The notes: generated by a model not told the origin, from the letters alone. A stretch of 64,000 nt of DNA from Thozetella sp. PMI_491 (GCA_021432635.1 MU270027.1:248001-312000); one strand, 5' to 3'. Shown: positions 12,071-24,059, counted from the stretch's first letter. Numbers and translations: made by a program.

Positions 12071-14392
12071 TCACTTGGTACAGTGCGTCAAGTCGGTGTT
12101 AATTACTAGGTCATCCTTCCCCCTCAGGTGTAAAACGATCGTTAAACCCTGAATATCGACCTCGTCATTCTCGACCTGCACTGCGGCATGCAGTGCATCC
12201 GCTCTCTCTTGTGGTGGCTGCTGCTCACTGGACCACCGCTCCGCCTTCATCTGACGCACCTGTGCTGCTAAGCTGGTGTACTGTGCCTTCCACGAGCATT
12301 GATGGTTCGTGTGGGCACTGGAAATGACCGGCGTCGGCCGATGCGCAACAACGTCGTCAGCAGCAATAGCCGTTGCAAGTGGGCTTGTCGTGACTGCCGA
12401 CTCACGCTCACCCGTCGAGGGGGCAAAACTCTCCATCGGATTCTGATTTATAGCCCCAGTGGACTCGAGGATAAACTCTTCTACTTCATCCGGGTTGCAG
12501 TTCTCGCACGCCTCGTGGTGAGAGGTTCTCCTCGTCAACCTTCGTTCACTTGTCTTGCGTAACAGTATGGGGGTGGACACCATCTTCTTGAGGGTTGGAG
12601 ACGTATGCGGCTTGGGGATGTAATGCTTTAATTGGGAACGAAAGTCGGTTGCAGGAAGTTTCTTGGCTGTGGGCTTTTGATGCCCGTCTTGTTCGTGGTG
12701 CCTCAGCTGTGGCCGAAGGCTAGCAGCCGAATGCTCTTGCCCATTGTCACTGGGGGCTTGTTTCTGCAACAAGTGAGACCGAGATTCTACTCTCCGAAGT
12801 CGACCATCCACGCTGCCTGGCTCACGGCTTGGGTGCATCAGCCAAAGAGGAGGGCTGTAGGCTCTCACTCTCGGCATGGATGGTGGGTGGACCTCCCTCT
12901 GTTGGGCGGTATTCGGGATTTCACCTGCGTGCAATCCGTGATCTGTGTGAACGGCATCGCTCTGTTCTGCCGCCGCGATGTGTTCCATGATATGTTGTGC
13001 ATGATGCAAGTCCTCCGCTCGTTGATACAGCCTTTTCACCTTTGCCTGGGTCGATGTTAAGCGCGCTGGCGAGGCAGATGATGAATTCGAAAACAGGTCG
13101 TCACCAGGGGTCATATTCTTGCTGGTACCGTGGGCTTCTTGGCGCATTTGACAGCCGATGCTATGTCGGAACGGGTGGTGACTCTTCTCGTACGGTGCAC
13201 AGCTTGGGTTCCCACAGCCGCTGTGCCATGCCGGTTCTTCTTCTTCGAGCAATTCTTTTGAGGCAAGGAGCTCGGAGGATCTACGATGCCTGGCTGCTTG
13301 GATGTTGGTATTGCTGGTCTGGGGCTCAGCAACTGTGGCCTTGGCGATACGGTCAGCAACGATGAATGGGTTGTTCTTGAGGGAACTTTTGGGCCGCCGG
13401 AGAGGTGGCACTGATTCAGGACCCGGCCTACCGCGGGAGCTCAGAGATGTTCTCCTGCTCTCTCTCCACGTGACATCATTCTTCACTCTTGACGCATGAG
13501 GTGTGACATTATGGATAGTCTTTGCAGTAGCGTACGAATTCCCGGCCTCTACTGACCCTGCGGGCACTTCGCAGGTGCACGTTCGACAGAGAGGGTGGCC
13601 ACATGATGAACAAAAGTCGCCTGATCGAATCTTGTCGCCACATATATGGCAGAGCTTCCAAAGCTGCTCTTCTTTGGGTGTCCCGTCCCCCTCGCGAGAT
13701 AGATCTTCCTCCTCGTCCGATAGCCAGCCTGGAGGGAGTGATATTCCGTACTGGTCGAGCAGTTCTCTCGCCGCCTCGCGCCGCCGTGTCGGTGTCGTGT
13801 TGCAGGACCTCCATCGGGTTCGTGGTGAGTTCGCTGAAGGAGGCACTGTTGGCTGTGGTTTGATGTCGGTGGGAGCATTTTCACCCGCTGTGGGGATGCC
13901 AACAGATCGAGGTGCCTCCATTTCTGCGAGGAGTTTCGTGACAGTCCTCGGAGATGACTGTTCGTGTCCTCCAATGCTGGGTTGTCTCGGCGGCAAGGTA
14001 ATCTGGAAGTCACTCCGGAAAACTGGCATGGGAACGTTGAGCTTCACTTCAACTGTCGTGCCGTGATCCTCGGGACGAATAAGCCTGGCTTGAACACCGA
14101 ACCGCGTACCCCAGCCCGAGCGCTCGCTGTCGCGCTCTCTCTCAGATGTTGGAGATGGTGACAACGGGGCACCGTTGATTGCCAGCCTATGAAGACGCCC
14201 TATCCGCGACTGTACGGTTCCTCGCGGCACGCCCTCGTCTAGGGTCGGGGTCTTTAGGGAGGCGGTACTCGAAGGCATCCGCCCCAGGACAGAAGTAGCC
14301 GGTCCTAGAGCAGGACTGGAGGGTCTCGCTGCATAGCAGCCCCTTCCTGCATCCTCGTGTCTAATCCAAAGGCTGGTTAAGAGGGTATTCAA
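12071..14392 (-). CDS. Uncharacterised protein with a four-pair Cys (zinc-ribbon-like) motif
   Basis: One uninterrupted frame of 773 codons; the real start may instead be the second methionine at 14278 (MPSSTASLKTPTLDEG), since the 38 residues before it are poorly structured and rich in Arg/Ala. The protein is mostly Ser/Pro/Arg-rich and probably disordered. Around residues 247-275 is LCHICGDKIRSGDFCSSCGH followed by PLCRTCTC, that is, repeated C-x2-C pairs that could bind two zinc ions. A second Cys pair lies in HEACENCNPDE. The C-terminal 70 residues contain a short predicted helix (YTSLAAQVRQMKAE). I do not recognise the family; it resembles fungal hypothetical proteins found only in Pezizomycotina. 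No function is proposed beyond possible metal binding. Confidence 0.82.
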   Translation of the reverse strand: MNTLLTSLWIRHEDAGRGCYAARPSSPALGPATSVLGRMPSSTASLKTPTLDEGVPRGTVQSRIGRLHRLAINGAPLSPSPTSERERDSERSGWGTRFGVQARLIRPEDHGTTVEVKLNVPMPVFRSDFQITLPPRQPSIGGHEQSSPRTVTKLLAEMEAPRSVGIPTAGENAPTDIKPQPTVPPSANSPRTRWRSCNTTPTRRREAARELLDQYGISLPPGWLSDEEEDLSREGDGTPKEEQLWKLCHICGDKIRSGDFCSSCGHPLCRTCTCEVPAGSVEAGNSYATAKTIHNVTPHASRVKNDVTWRESRRTSLSSRGRPGPESVPPLRRPKSSLKNNPFIVADRIAKATVAEPQTSNTNIQAARHRRSSELLASKELLEEEEPAWHSGCGNPSCAPYEKSHHPFRHSIGCQMRQEAHGTSKNMTPGDDLFSNSSSASPARLTSTQAKVKRLYQRAEDLHHAQHIMEHIAAAEQSDAVHTDHGLHAGEIPNTAQQREVHPPSMPRVRAYSPPLWLMHPSREPGSVDGRLRRVESRSHLLQKQAPSDNGQEHSAASLRPQLRHHEQDGHQKPTAKKLPATDFRSQLKHYIPKPHTSPTLKKMVSTPILLRKTSERRLTRRTSHHEACENCNPDEVEEFILESTGAINQNPMESFAPSTGERESAVTTSPLATAIAADDVVAHRPTPVISSAHTNHQCSWKAQYTSLAAQVRQMKAERWSSEQQPPQERADALHAAVQVENDEVDIQGLTIVLHLRGKDDLVINTDLTHCTK

Positions 14393-14762
14393 TACTCATT
14401 ATGGATAAGGGGATCCAAAGGGTTTACCACCAGTCTAGGTAAGGGGAATAGCTTCGCGACGAGGAAAACGAGAAGAGGATCGATCTGTCGAGACAAACTA
14501 AGTCGGTACTCGGTCTTCGATATCGACGGGTGCTGACAAGACGTTGTCCTCGCGAGGGACGCAGCTTCCCGCTTGATGAAAAGACCTTTGGCACGACAGG
14601 GCACGTAAAATGCGCTAAAATAGCAACTACGATGTGCTCACGGGGGCAGGCAAGAAGTGCGTGATAAATCTTTAATTGCGCCACGCAATGCCTCCGACGC
14701 TCAGGCTGTCTTCGTCTAGGAAAGTGGTGTATACTACAGGCGTGTATTCAGGGATTGTACAT
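14393..14762. other. Short intergenic space
   Basis: Promoter side of the Cys-motif gene and 3' flank of the ATP synthase delta gene, both on the minus strand. Nothing else is evident. Confidence 0.5.
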
Positions 14763-15555
14763 CTATTTCAGGACAGCCTGCAGGCTCTCCAGCACCTGGT
14801 GATAGTTAGCAAGATAGATCGAAGACGCTCCTGGCTGGACAAGAACTTGCCTCAAGCTCAATCTTAGCCTCGGCAATGTCCTGCTCGCTGCCGCTGCCGT
14901 TGGCTACTTTTTGCGCCTCCGCGATCTGCGCCTTGACGGCCTCGGCACTGAAGTCCTCCAGGGGGTAGCCTTCGACAGCGTTGATGCTCAGGTTCGAGTT
15001 GGGCTGAACGACGGCAAAGCCTCCCGACACTACCGAACCTTGTAAGCATGAATGTGTCGCGTTAGAGGTGCACTTGGTATGGACGTACGGAAGAACTGCT
15101 TGCTGCCACCGCTCTCCTCGATGATCTCGACGAGACCGGGCTTCAGCTGCTCGATGGAGGGGACGTGGTTGGCAAGGACACCCATCTCACCCGACTCAGC
15201 GGGGATGTTGACCTGAACGACATCCTGGGACTTGTAGATGGACTAGAATGCGGCAATTAGCATGGCGCTCGTGGTTTGCGGCTCGGGGGGGGATTCGATG
15301 GGTTTCGCTGTTGGCGCATCGGCCCGCGGGCGATGAAGGGACAGGTAATTCCATACCTGGTGAGGAAGGGCCAAGCTGAGCTTAATCTGCTCCGACAGTC
15401 AGTCACCGCGTGGTCAAAAAGGGATGAAGCTTTGGGCGAGGACGGGGACGGACCTTGTCGGGAACGGCCTCAGCATAGGTTCGGCGCTGAAGAGGCGCCC
15501 GGATAGCTGCCGGGCGAGCTCTGAGAGCTGCACGGGCAATGCGAAGAGAGTTCAT
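14763..15555 (-). CDS. ATP16: ATP synthase F1 subunit delta, mitochondrial precursor
   Basis: Five exons (15454-15555, 15357-15386, 15089-15242, 14851-15029, 14763-14795) join to 165 residues. The N-terminus (MNSLRIARAALRARPAAIRA...RRTYAEA) is an Arg-rich mitochondrial presequence. The mature part shows the family beta-sandwich: KLSLALPHQSIYKSQDVVQV, IPAESGEMGVLANHVPSIEQ, LKPGLVEIIEESGG, LSGGFAVVQPNS, and a C-terminal helical hairpin ending LESLQAVLK. This subunit is in the central stalk of F1 and is homologous to bacterial epsilon. The last intron (14796-14850) begins GCAAGT rather than GT, while its acceptor is CAG; both phase and conserved protein sequence require this junction. Confidence 0.95.
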
Positions 15556-18500
15556 GATGATTCGCGGTCTCAATTGAGTGCAATGCGTTGTGGCAGCTCG
15601 AGAGGTCGTCGTCAACAGGAATTGTCACTCAAATTCGCTTAGCCGCGATCCCGAGTCCCGGCGAAGCTGGAACAAGAGTTTTTGCGAATTCCGGACCCAC
15701 TAGGATAATCGCATATTAAAATAGGTTGAATATCGAATAACTCTTTGAATATTCACTTGATATTGGAATATGTAGCAAACCGTGGCTATGACGTACGGCG
15801 AACCGTTTCTCCATTTTCGCCTCCTAGTTTTCGCAGCCGATGACGGGTGCTCGTCCGTCTCCGGCCATACTTCAGACACAAAACTGAACCAAGTCTCGCG
15901 ACCTTCCGTCATGCAGACCGCCGGGGCGCTGACGCCCGCTGACACAAAGCTGACGGGGCCAACAATGAACAGATGATTCACTGCGCAATATCGTGCCTCG
16001 TGGATTAGCATTCACGTCTACCCGCATGCTTTCTTCCCACCCAGCTCTCTCTCGACTAGGTAGGTTTACGATATGCTTTCTAAGCACCAGGTTGCCCTGT
16101 GGCACGGCGCATAGCACGATGGCTCTGCTGGGTTTTGTAATGTGAAGACTCGGGGCATGTGCTCTGCTTGAGAAGGGTCCGACCATGGGGCTCCGGTAAA
16201 CACCACTAGGCTAGAACCATTGGTCGCCATTAATCCCTCATAGGGTAATTTGCCCACAGCGCCCACCACAGGCTACGGCCTTCACCGCAGTTTGCGCATG
16301 TAGTCCCGGGTCACTGCCGTCGTGTCACCTTCCAAGCTTTTTCTTGGCCGGCTTGGCTCTCTGCGGCGCCTTGGCTCTGCACGGGAGAGACTGGTTTCAC
16401 GATCGCCAGCTCTCGCACCAGAGATCGAAGTCCCGAGGGTCGATCCCTTCCGGCAGGCATGGGATTTGTCCAACCCGGCGACTTTGCTGTTCTTGGGGAA
16501 ACAGGATTTGAGCACCAGAGGAAGTGCAAATCACAAGCAAAACGCTCCTCTGAGACCGTTTTTGACAGCCGTAGCTGCCCGCCCAGGCGGTCTTGTTCCT
16601 GATCAACAACGGGCAGACCTTCAGATGACTAGCGATCTTCCAACTGCCTAGTCATGCGATCCAAGGTGAAACGCGCATGATTGTCCGCTCCAAATATCAC
16701 TGGCGGGCTCTTGCCGCGCACGCGTGCAGCGTCGACCGCTGGTCTCCAGGGCACCAATCTACTTTTTTACGGGGTTCCGTTGGGCGGCCGCTTGTTGGCA
16801 TTTTTGGTTTGCACCTGCGACGGCCCACAGGATCCTTCACCTGTGCTGTCATGCTCTTGTTTACACCGGCCACCCTCCGTAGCGTAGAACGGGGGGTTAC
16901 CTGACAGCGGAGCATAGGGTTGAGCTAGCTCGCATCTCGCAATGCTTCCTGAAGGCTGGGCCAATGCCATCCTCTCCATTTGACCTCACCCGTTGGTCGA
17001 TGCAGGGTAGCCTGCAATCGTATTGCGACTAAACGATCCTTGTCTCGCACCACAGCCGGATCATGGGAAGAGAGGCAGGGGGAGCTGCAGGAGGTTCGCG
17101 AGAGCTCCAGCATCCTGCCAGCTCCAGCGAACAGCAAGCCCATTCTGACCTCTCAGTTCTCCCTCCTTGATGCGAGGGCTGAGTTCAGGCTTTTCGGCAG
17201 TCATACATTTGATATGACTGACATGCGTCGTAGTTTCATCTCGTGACGCCCCCTTCACCGCCTCGGTCACCAACGAAGACGGGCAGTTGGGAGAGGACCA
17301 GACATGTCGCATCGGACAGGGACCTCTCGGATGTCCCTTTTTGTCCAGGCGCCAAAACCGCCCTCGCTTGATGGTTGCGTCCATCTCGCAAACCCTTGGC
17401 TAGTAGGATCATCTCATTCTGCGGGGTCGCCAATACGGGCGTGGGGTAAACCGCGAGCAAGCCCGTACGAAGTAGTACTATTGTCCGTTTCCTGCAGGTT
17501 GGACGCACACGCGGCGTGTTTGCAGGCGAGCCGGCTCATCGCTCAATCCCGGCGAGCGAGCGCTTGTTGTCCGGGGAGGCCCTGGCGTTCTTCGGCGGCG
17601 GACTGCACTTGGTATGGCTACGGGACGGTGGATCAGGCCGCCGGAGCATGAGGGCTTAAACAGGCACAAGGAGAGGGGACTGGGGCATGGCGAGTACGGA
17701 ATACCTTGAGCGTGATGTGTACCCGTGCCGGGGAAAGAGGGGTGGGAGGGTTGGGAAAGGGGGGTCACATCAGTGTGGTGGACGACCACTAACCAATCTT
17801 GGGATACCGTTCTCTCAAGCAAGATGACGACGGAATGTCACAGTTTGGCCGGTGCGGAGCAGCCAGATGGCCCGACAGAGACGCTATTCTTCGTCTCCAC
17901 GGCACTCAAGCTACAATTACTATTAGAATGCACGCCAGTCTGCAGACAGGAGAGGGGAGCTCGCGCTGACTGCCTGCAAGCGCTAGCTAGCCTACCTGCT
18001 GTGGTTCATGCGACCGAGTATCGGCCAGGCATCAGCTTCAAGCGCTGGCGCAGTCTTGCATGCGCGGGGGACATTTCGTGGCTTTGGTACTTCACTTTGG
18101 AGCCTCCGGGCTAACAAACCCATGCAGCTGTCTTACTGTGGGAGTGTCCGTCCGGCTACAGGGAGGAACCTAGGTCAAGAACCAAAACATGCGCCGGCAG
18201 CGGCAGCTTAGGGTTAGAGAGCATTGTGATGAATTGCGAAGGGCAGCCCGGGATCCACTCCATCCAGACGCGCCCAGGAAAAAAAATCTCAGAGGCAAAA
18301 ATAACGAAAACCCTAAAAAACACTTTGGTGGTGTGAAGTTGCTTTGACACCCTTCGAGTCATGCTAGGAAAGCGCCGGGACACGTTTTGGGACGAGGGAA
18401 ATCTCAGGGGAGACGGGGGGATGGAGGGGCGCCATAGTAAGCTGCGGGCAATTTCTGCAATGCAGCTTAACCCGCCAAAGCTTTGTTCCCGATTGCTGGA

Positions 18501-20821
18501 AACGCGTCGGCATCTCTCGGGCTGCAGCTGGGCAATGAACTTTGCCCGTAGCTTGCCGAAGGCTTACCGTTTTGTCATCATGTGCAGCAGAAGGGAGGTA
18601 CGGTACTGTGCAGAGAGACAGCAGGAACATTCGTTCAGGTACAGGCCGTTTTCTTGGCGTACAGTCATCCTGCCTACGCAATTGCATAAGCCATAGTACC
18701 AAGCACCATTTACCATCTGGATGTTTTAGAACAATCTGGCAGAGCCTGGACGAGGGTAGCTGCCATCACGGTAGATGACGGGGCTTGCTGGACGTAATGG
18801 GCTTCAAGGCCCCGAAAGGGGGGATGGCCGTCTTCGGGGCGTGCCGGTTCTCTGTTCCAGGATCGGCTGCACGGTGTCAGGACCGGAACCTGGTGGGAGG
18901 CTCAACGAGTCACCTCACCGCCGGGTTTCTCTGGTTTGCCATCACAAAGAAAAATTTTTCCGTCGTTGCACTCTCTCGTTTTTTTCTTACCTCTGGAGAT
19001 GAAAATCTCAACCACTGGGACAGGCCGGAGCGGCCCATTGGGCGAATTTCGGAGGCGTGGAGCCGCCACCGGCCCTGTGCAATAAGCCCCTACAGTTCGT
19101 CTAAACCCGCTCCGAGTCGGCGCGCCTCTGGAGGCTGGCTCTGGGCTGGCCGGATTGTTGGGAGGCGCTGGGTCCCTGATGTCAAAGACCCGGGGTGGTT
19201 CGTGCCATCGCATACGGTGCTTTTCTAGCGCCCATTCCAGGTGCTCCTAGGCTAGCCCTGGAACCACTTCAATCTCCAAATCCCGCCTTCTAGGGAACCG
19301 AGCGTCACCGGAGCATTTCCCCGGCGGTCGCACCGTTTGTTGGCCACAAACCACGGTAATGGACCGGAGGGCAGAGGAGACATCCCTCCCCCCGATTGCC
19401 CTTGCCCCCGTTCCCCCCGAGAAAATTCCGTAAAGCCACGAGGACATCCTCTTTCAATTGAGGGACCTGCGTGGAAGGTTGCCGCGAATTTCCGCATGCC
19501 CGCGTGGATCGACGCAGCGGCTCAGGAAGGAAGCTCCGGATGACAGATCAGATTGATCTTCTGCCGCTCCATGGCTAGCTGGCTGACTGGCAACGCCGGT
19601 AAGGTTGTGTGGGCTTGCTGCTGTGCAACTGGCACACAGCCTGGCTAGTCACGGTGGAGCATTTCCTCGATCGCCGCGGAACGGTGGTACGGCAGATGAG
19701 TCTTGGGGGGGGGGGGCGAAGGAGGGGCCTGGCAAGACCTGGCCACCTAGACAAGCTAGGGTCCGTTTTTTGTTTTCCACAAACGGAGAGAGGCGAGGAA
19801 ACGGAGAGAGCAGAGCGGGGGCGGTGCAATTTCGTCCTCGCAAGCCGCGCTGGCCACTCAAATTTCGAGTAGGTGCTCCATGCGGCTAACGTCCCTCTGC
19901 AGGTCTGCAGTGGGCGCTGCTTTCGGCTGGCCTAAATTCGTCCAGACCGCCGCCATCCCACGTCCCACGCGCCCCAGCCAAGCCGGCCTCCCACAGCCGA
20001 CTTTGCTGGAGGGAACCCCTGCGGGCCAACGCCCACCGCCCCTCTCGCCCTTTGAACATCAGCATTTCAGCCCACTTGGCCCGCACCCACGACCCCGTCG
20101 CCTTTTGCCCGTCCACTTACTTCAAACCGCGCCATCACTCGCCCCAAAACCTGATCCAAGCCCTGTCTTTAAGAGCCATATTAGCCCCCTCTCTATTTGG
20201 TGCTCGATCCAAAAAAATCCTCCCCCCTCTTGCCCTGCAACCGGCACTGGGCCATCCTAGACGCCCAGGCAAGCCAGGTCTGACTTCACTTCGCCCGCGA
20301 TCTCCCAAACTCTTTCCGCTTGCCTCCTGCGCCACCCTCCTCTCAACGTCATCCCAAGCCACGTCCTCCCGGGGTCTCTGACGAGCCACCAACCCCAGCA
20401 GAGCATATTGGACCCTGGAACCCTTGAGAAAGTGCCGCTTCCTCCTAGGTCTGCGGTCTGCGGTCTGTGTTATCCAACAAGCGGCCCATCCGCCTTGAAA
20501 CGAAACTTTGTGCTCAGCGCACCCGCATCTCCTTTATCACCAGCTCCTCTCCTGTAGCCAACAATGAGCCTCAAGTTATAACCCCACGGTCCCTAGGGAC
20601 TCCCATCTACCCATTGCTCTGAGCAATTATAAGGAGACTGCATCCGGTGCACCCTCCACGAAACTTTGTTGACCATCGCGACTCTGCACTGAATCTTGGT
20701 CGACTGAACGCCTACGATCCAGGCACAACGCGTCTCGCCCGGCTCCGGCACACAACCACGCCTACTCCTACCGCACACACATACCCACACAGACATACAC
20801 ATACAAGCAAATTCCGCCACC
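15556..20821. other. 5.2 kb gene-free block with divergent promoters
   Basis: It separates ATP16 (minus) from the DUF2457-like gene (plus), so it contains both promoters and leaders. I found no frame with recognisable protein features, no tRNA B-box in a foldable context and no clear repeat. A 12-G run lies at 19705-19716 and a CA-rich leader (about 20755-20815) directly precedes the next start codon, which has a CACCATG context. An unannotated long 5' leader or non-coding transcript is possible but not shown. Confidence 0.5.
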
Positions 20822-23038
20822 ATGTACGACAGGTTACCACGCGATTACGCCACGTCCAACGTCCTGGCGTGGACCACCCACACCGCCAACGTCGAGCCCG
20901 CCTCCGAAGAGGAGGCTGGCTGCGACGCTGACGAACCCCCGGATCGTCGGCCCCCGCTGTCTCCCACTGCCCAGCAGTTCAGGCGGACTCCGATCCGGCG
21001 CGGCAGCGAGCACCATGAGTCTCTATTGACCAAGGCGCTCCAGAGCCACTCGGAAGAAGAATCTGGCGAGATTACTTCGGCCCTAGGAGGCAGGAGGCGA
21101 CGCTCCATCACGAGCAACATCAGCCTGGCTTCGACGACCGATCTGACTTGCGAGACCGGCATCACCACCCCTGCGCGTACTAGCTCGCCTAGCCCCCACC
21201 TTCCGGCCCTCGGCTTCGTTCCCCTCCCCGTGAAGACAGGTCGCCCAGCGTCGGAGCAGGTTGCTGAGAACCCGGCCGTCAAGACATTGGAGAAGAAGCG
21301 ATGCATCTCGTTCGCCTGCGCCGCCAGGCCCAAGGTTGACGACAAGACCGCAATGCCACCGCCGCCCAAACCCCAGGTCTCAGAGGCGCCCGAACCGGCA
21401 CCACAGAACGCCCCTAAGAAAAGCTGTATCAAGTTCGCCTGCTTATCTCGGCCCTCCAAGACCGCGACAGCGGAGCAGCCCACCACCCTTGCTACCACTC
21501 CGGTCCCCAAGAAGTCGCCAAGTCAGCAGAAGGAGGCGTCGCCAAAGCACCGCTCTCCGTCAACTGTTCGCTCCTACCGTTCGTCAACCCCACGCCGCTC
21601 GGCCCAGAGCCCCGCGGTCACTCGCCAGAAGAAGTATCTAGATGCCAATTCGAAGGACCTGCTGAGCGAGGGCTCTCGCTTCCACGAGTTTGCCACCGAC
21701 GAGGTCCAGGAGGATGACTGGATCCGGCGCGACGAGGCATACGTGCGGTCTAGGCTGACGATTTCGGACACCTTGGCCAAGGAGAACGCCATTCGTCGAC
21801 TGGGCAAGGAAGCCGAGGAGGAGGCCGACCAGGAACTGGAAGAGGAGCTGAACGACGAAGACAATGACGAGAACCTGGACAATGATGTAGATGAGGAAGA
21901 GGATGACGAGGACGACGAGGATGATGAGAATGAGGAAGAGGCGGATCTGGACGACGAAGATGATGACCAGTCTGGCCACGGCTGGGATGACGATGTCTCG
22001 GATGGGTACAATACCGACAACGAAGTTGGGTTTGCTGATTCGGACGACGAGGACGACGATCTCGTCCTCTGGACCACCAGCCAAACCGCTCAGCTCTCGC
22101 TCTCTGGGGCTATGCCCATGCGTCGACAGGACTCCACGAGCGGGCACAGTACCGACGGCTCTGTCGCTCCCGAGCGGGATGCTACAGCCCCGCGCGGTAG
22201 GAGGGTCAAGCCCATCGTCTTCCGCCCCGGTACACCTGAGCTCCCCGATTCCACCGATTTCGTGTGCGGCACCTTGGACGAGGACCGCCCTCTTGAGGAC
22301 GCCTACATCTCGTGCATGAACGCCCGCCGGCGCGAGAAGCAGATCCCCATCCCTCAAGACATCGACCCAAGCTTCCCCAACTCGGAGCCCGAGGATGAGG
22401 TCGAGGAGTACTACAAGAACGGCCAGGGTGACAGTGACGACCAGGTCTGGCTCCACGGCGAGCTGGAAGACATCCACCACGAGCAAGACCGTACCGGACG
22501 CAAGAAGAAGAACGGCAAGGACTCCCCCAGGAGGCTGCGGTCTCCACCACCAACCAGGCGGCAGCTGTCTCCCGCACCCAAGACTCGCGGCCGATCCCCG
22601 CGCCGTCCTGCGGGCCTCACCTCGCCCCGCCGGCCCCGGTCCCCGGCCCCACCCCGGCAGGGTGTCAAGTCGCCCGCGCCTTCGCTCGTCGAGACCAGCG
22701 AGGGCATCGCCTTTAAGGCGCTGGCTTTTGCTCCCGGTCTAACCTTCACCAAGTCTCTGCCGAAGGCACCTGCCGTCTTCGCTCATCCCAAGGGTCGCAA
22801 GCGGGCCGGTACGAACAAGAGCCAAGGTGCCCACGTCCGCGGTGCCATCGACATTGTCAAGGGCCTCGAGCAGAAGAGGCAACGGCGCAAGGAGAAGTTC
22901 TACCAGAAGTACTGCAACAACCGTGCACGGAAGGAGAAGGCCCATGAGAGGCTCCCTCCTGGCCAAGGCGCGGAGCGCATGAAGGAGATTGGCCTGGGAC
23001 AGGCCCGGCCCCAGGGGAACTACGTTCTCTCGGTCTAA
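20822..23038 (+). CDS. DUF2457-like acidic, disordered fungal protein
   Basis: A single 738-codon exon with a good ATG context. Two short related motifs, KRCISFACAARP (about 158-170) and KSCIKFACLSRP (about 200-212), are followed by Ser/Pro-rich sequence. A conserved block begins at SKDLLSEGSRFHEFA and includes EDDWIRRDEAYVRSRLTISD. Residues about 328-413 are an extreme Asp/Glu tract. Next come KPIVFRPGTPELPDSTDFVC and LEDAYISCMNARRREKQ, an Arg/Ser/Pro segment, and a basic C-terminus (KRQRRKEKFYQKYCNNRARK). This order matches my recollection of fungal proteins annotated DUF2457. No function is established; acidic and basic tracts and SR-like repeats suggest a nuclear or nucleic-acid-linked role, which is inference. 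Confidence 0.88.
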   Translation: MYDRLPRDYATSNVLAWTTHTANVEPASEEEAGCDADEPPDRRPPLSPTAQQFRRTPIRRGSEHHESLLTKALQSHSEEESGEITSALGGRRRRSITSNISLASTTDLTCETGITTPARTSSPSPHLPALGFVPLPVKTGRPASEQVAENPAVKTLEKKRCISFACAARPKVDDKTAMPPPPKPQVSEAPEPAPQNAPKKSCIKFACLSRPSKTATAEQPTTLATTPVPKKSPSQQKEASPKHRSPSTVRSYRSSTPRRSAQSPAVTRQKKYLDANSKDLLSEGSRFHEFATDEVQEDDWIRRDEAYVRSRLTISDTLAKENAIRRLGKEAEEEADQELEEELNDEDNDENLDNDVDEEEDDEDDEDDENEEEADLDDEDDDQSGHGWDDDVSDGYNTDNEVGFADSDDEDDDLVLWTTSQTAQLSLSGAMPMRRQDSTSGHSTDGSVAPERDATAPRGRRVKPIVFRPGTPELPDSTDFVCGTLDEDRPLEDAYISCMNARRREKQIPIPQDIDPSFPNSEPEDEVEEYYKNGQGDSDDQVWLHGELEDIHHEQDRTGRKKKNGKDSPRRLRSPPPTRRQLSPAPKTRGRSPRRPAGLTSPRRPRSPAPPRQGVKSPAPSLVETSEGIAFKALAFAPGLTFTKSLPKAPAVFAHPKGRKRAGTNKSQGAHVRGAIDIVKGLEQKRQRRKEKFYQKYCNNRARKEKAHERLPPGQGAERMKEIGLGQARPQGNYVLSV

Positions 23039-24059
23039 GGCGTTCGCATTCACACACAAACACACTAGGCGGAAGGCTTTCTGATCAGCATTTACAAAGG
23101 CACTTTTGGGTGGGGAACATACCGGCATCATCGTACTATACCATTCAGAGTGAACTTCATGATAACGACGATAGCCTAGCGTCAATCTCGGCGACTTTGG
23201 CTCGGCACATACCCCAGTTTACTGTTTTTTCCAATGTATTTATCGTTAGGGCGATCAAGGTCGGAAGATTGATCCAAGCCGATATATCACGGCTGCTGTA
23301 CATAGCTTTCTATACATTACGAAGATACGCACATGATTGATACACTTTGGTACTTTCTCTTAAAGTCGTGAAGCCCAGATAGCATCGTTCGCTCGGGGGT
23401 CTCGGGCTGAGAACTTGTCGGTTTGGATATAGCCGAGCTCTTCCCACCAACCTCCTCGGGGTTCACGAGACGTGTGTTGGTCGCGTGTTGGCGCGAGACC
23501 TCGGGAGTTATTTGTTGGGATGAGGCCACCGGAGCGGCGCCACCTACCATATCGACTGACTGACTGACTTCGATCAGACAGGCTGTGGACAAAGAAATAC
23601 CCCAATGGAATACTTTTGTCCTTACCAGAACCCTGCTTGCAAAGTGCCGAGCCAGCGAATTATATACCTCTGGTCTTGATTTTTCAACTCGACAGATCTT
23701 CAATTTTTTTTATATGTATGTATATATATATATTTTTTAGAAAAGAAACGTGTAATAAAAATCGACATAGCAAGCCGTGGAGCTACACTGATCATAGATA
23801 GATGTTGCCACCCCGCTGCTGGACCGTGCCAGTTGTGTGGCAGCTGCAGGCCGGGGCGGATCACCTGATTGACACCTGAGATTCCAGGCACTAAAGTACA
23901 CCTCTGCTTCGTTGGTTCCTGCCAGCTTTAGATGTCATTGACATTCGCATTCCCTGCCCATCCATCCAACCTAACCGCTCCGACTGCCAACTCGCAACTC
24001 GCAACCAGCCCGATAAGCAAGAATCCACGCCCGGAGAGACCTACGAAACCGCTGTAGCC
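23039..24059. other. Intergenic: 3' flank of the DUF2457-like gene and SAR1 promoter
   Basis: A TA-dinucleotide and T-rich stretch lies at about 23703-23740. The last 150 bp are CT/CA-rich, as is usual for fungal core promoters, and lead directly to the SAR1 start. No other gene is apparent. Confidence 0.5.

Noticed and set aside
21574-22486. Minus-strand frames opposite the DUF2457-like gene
   Set aside because: They arise from GAC/GAG repeats of the acidic tract and GC3 bias; no start context or family features.
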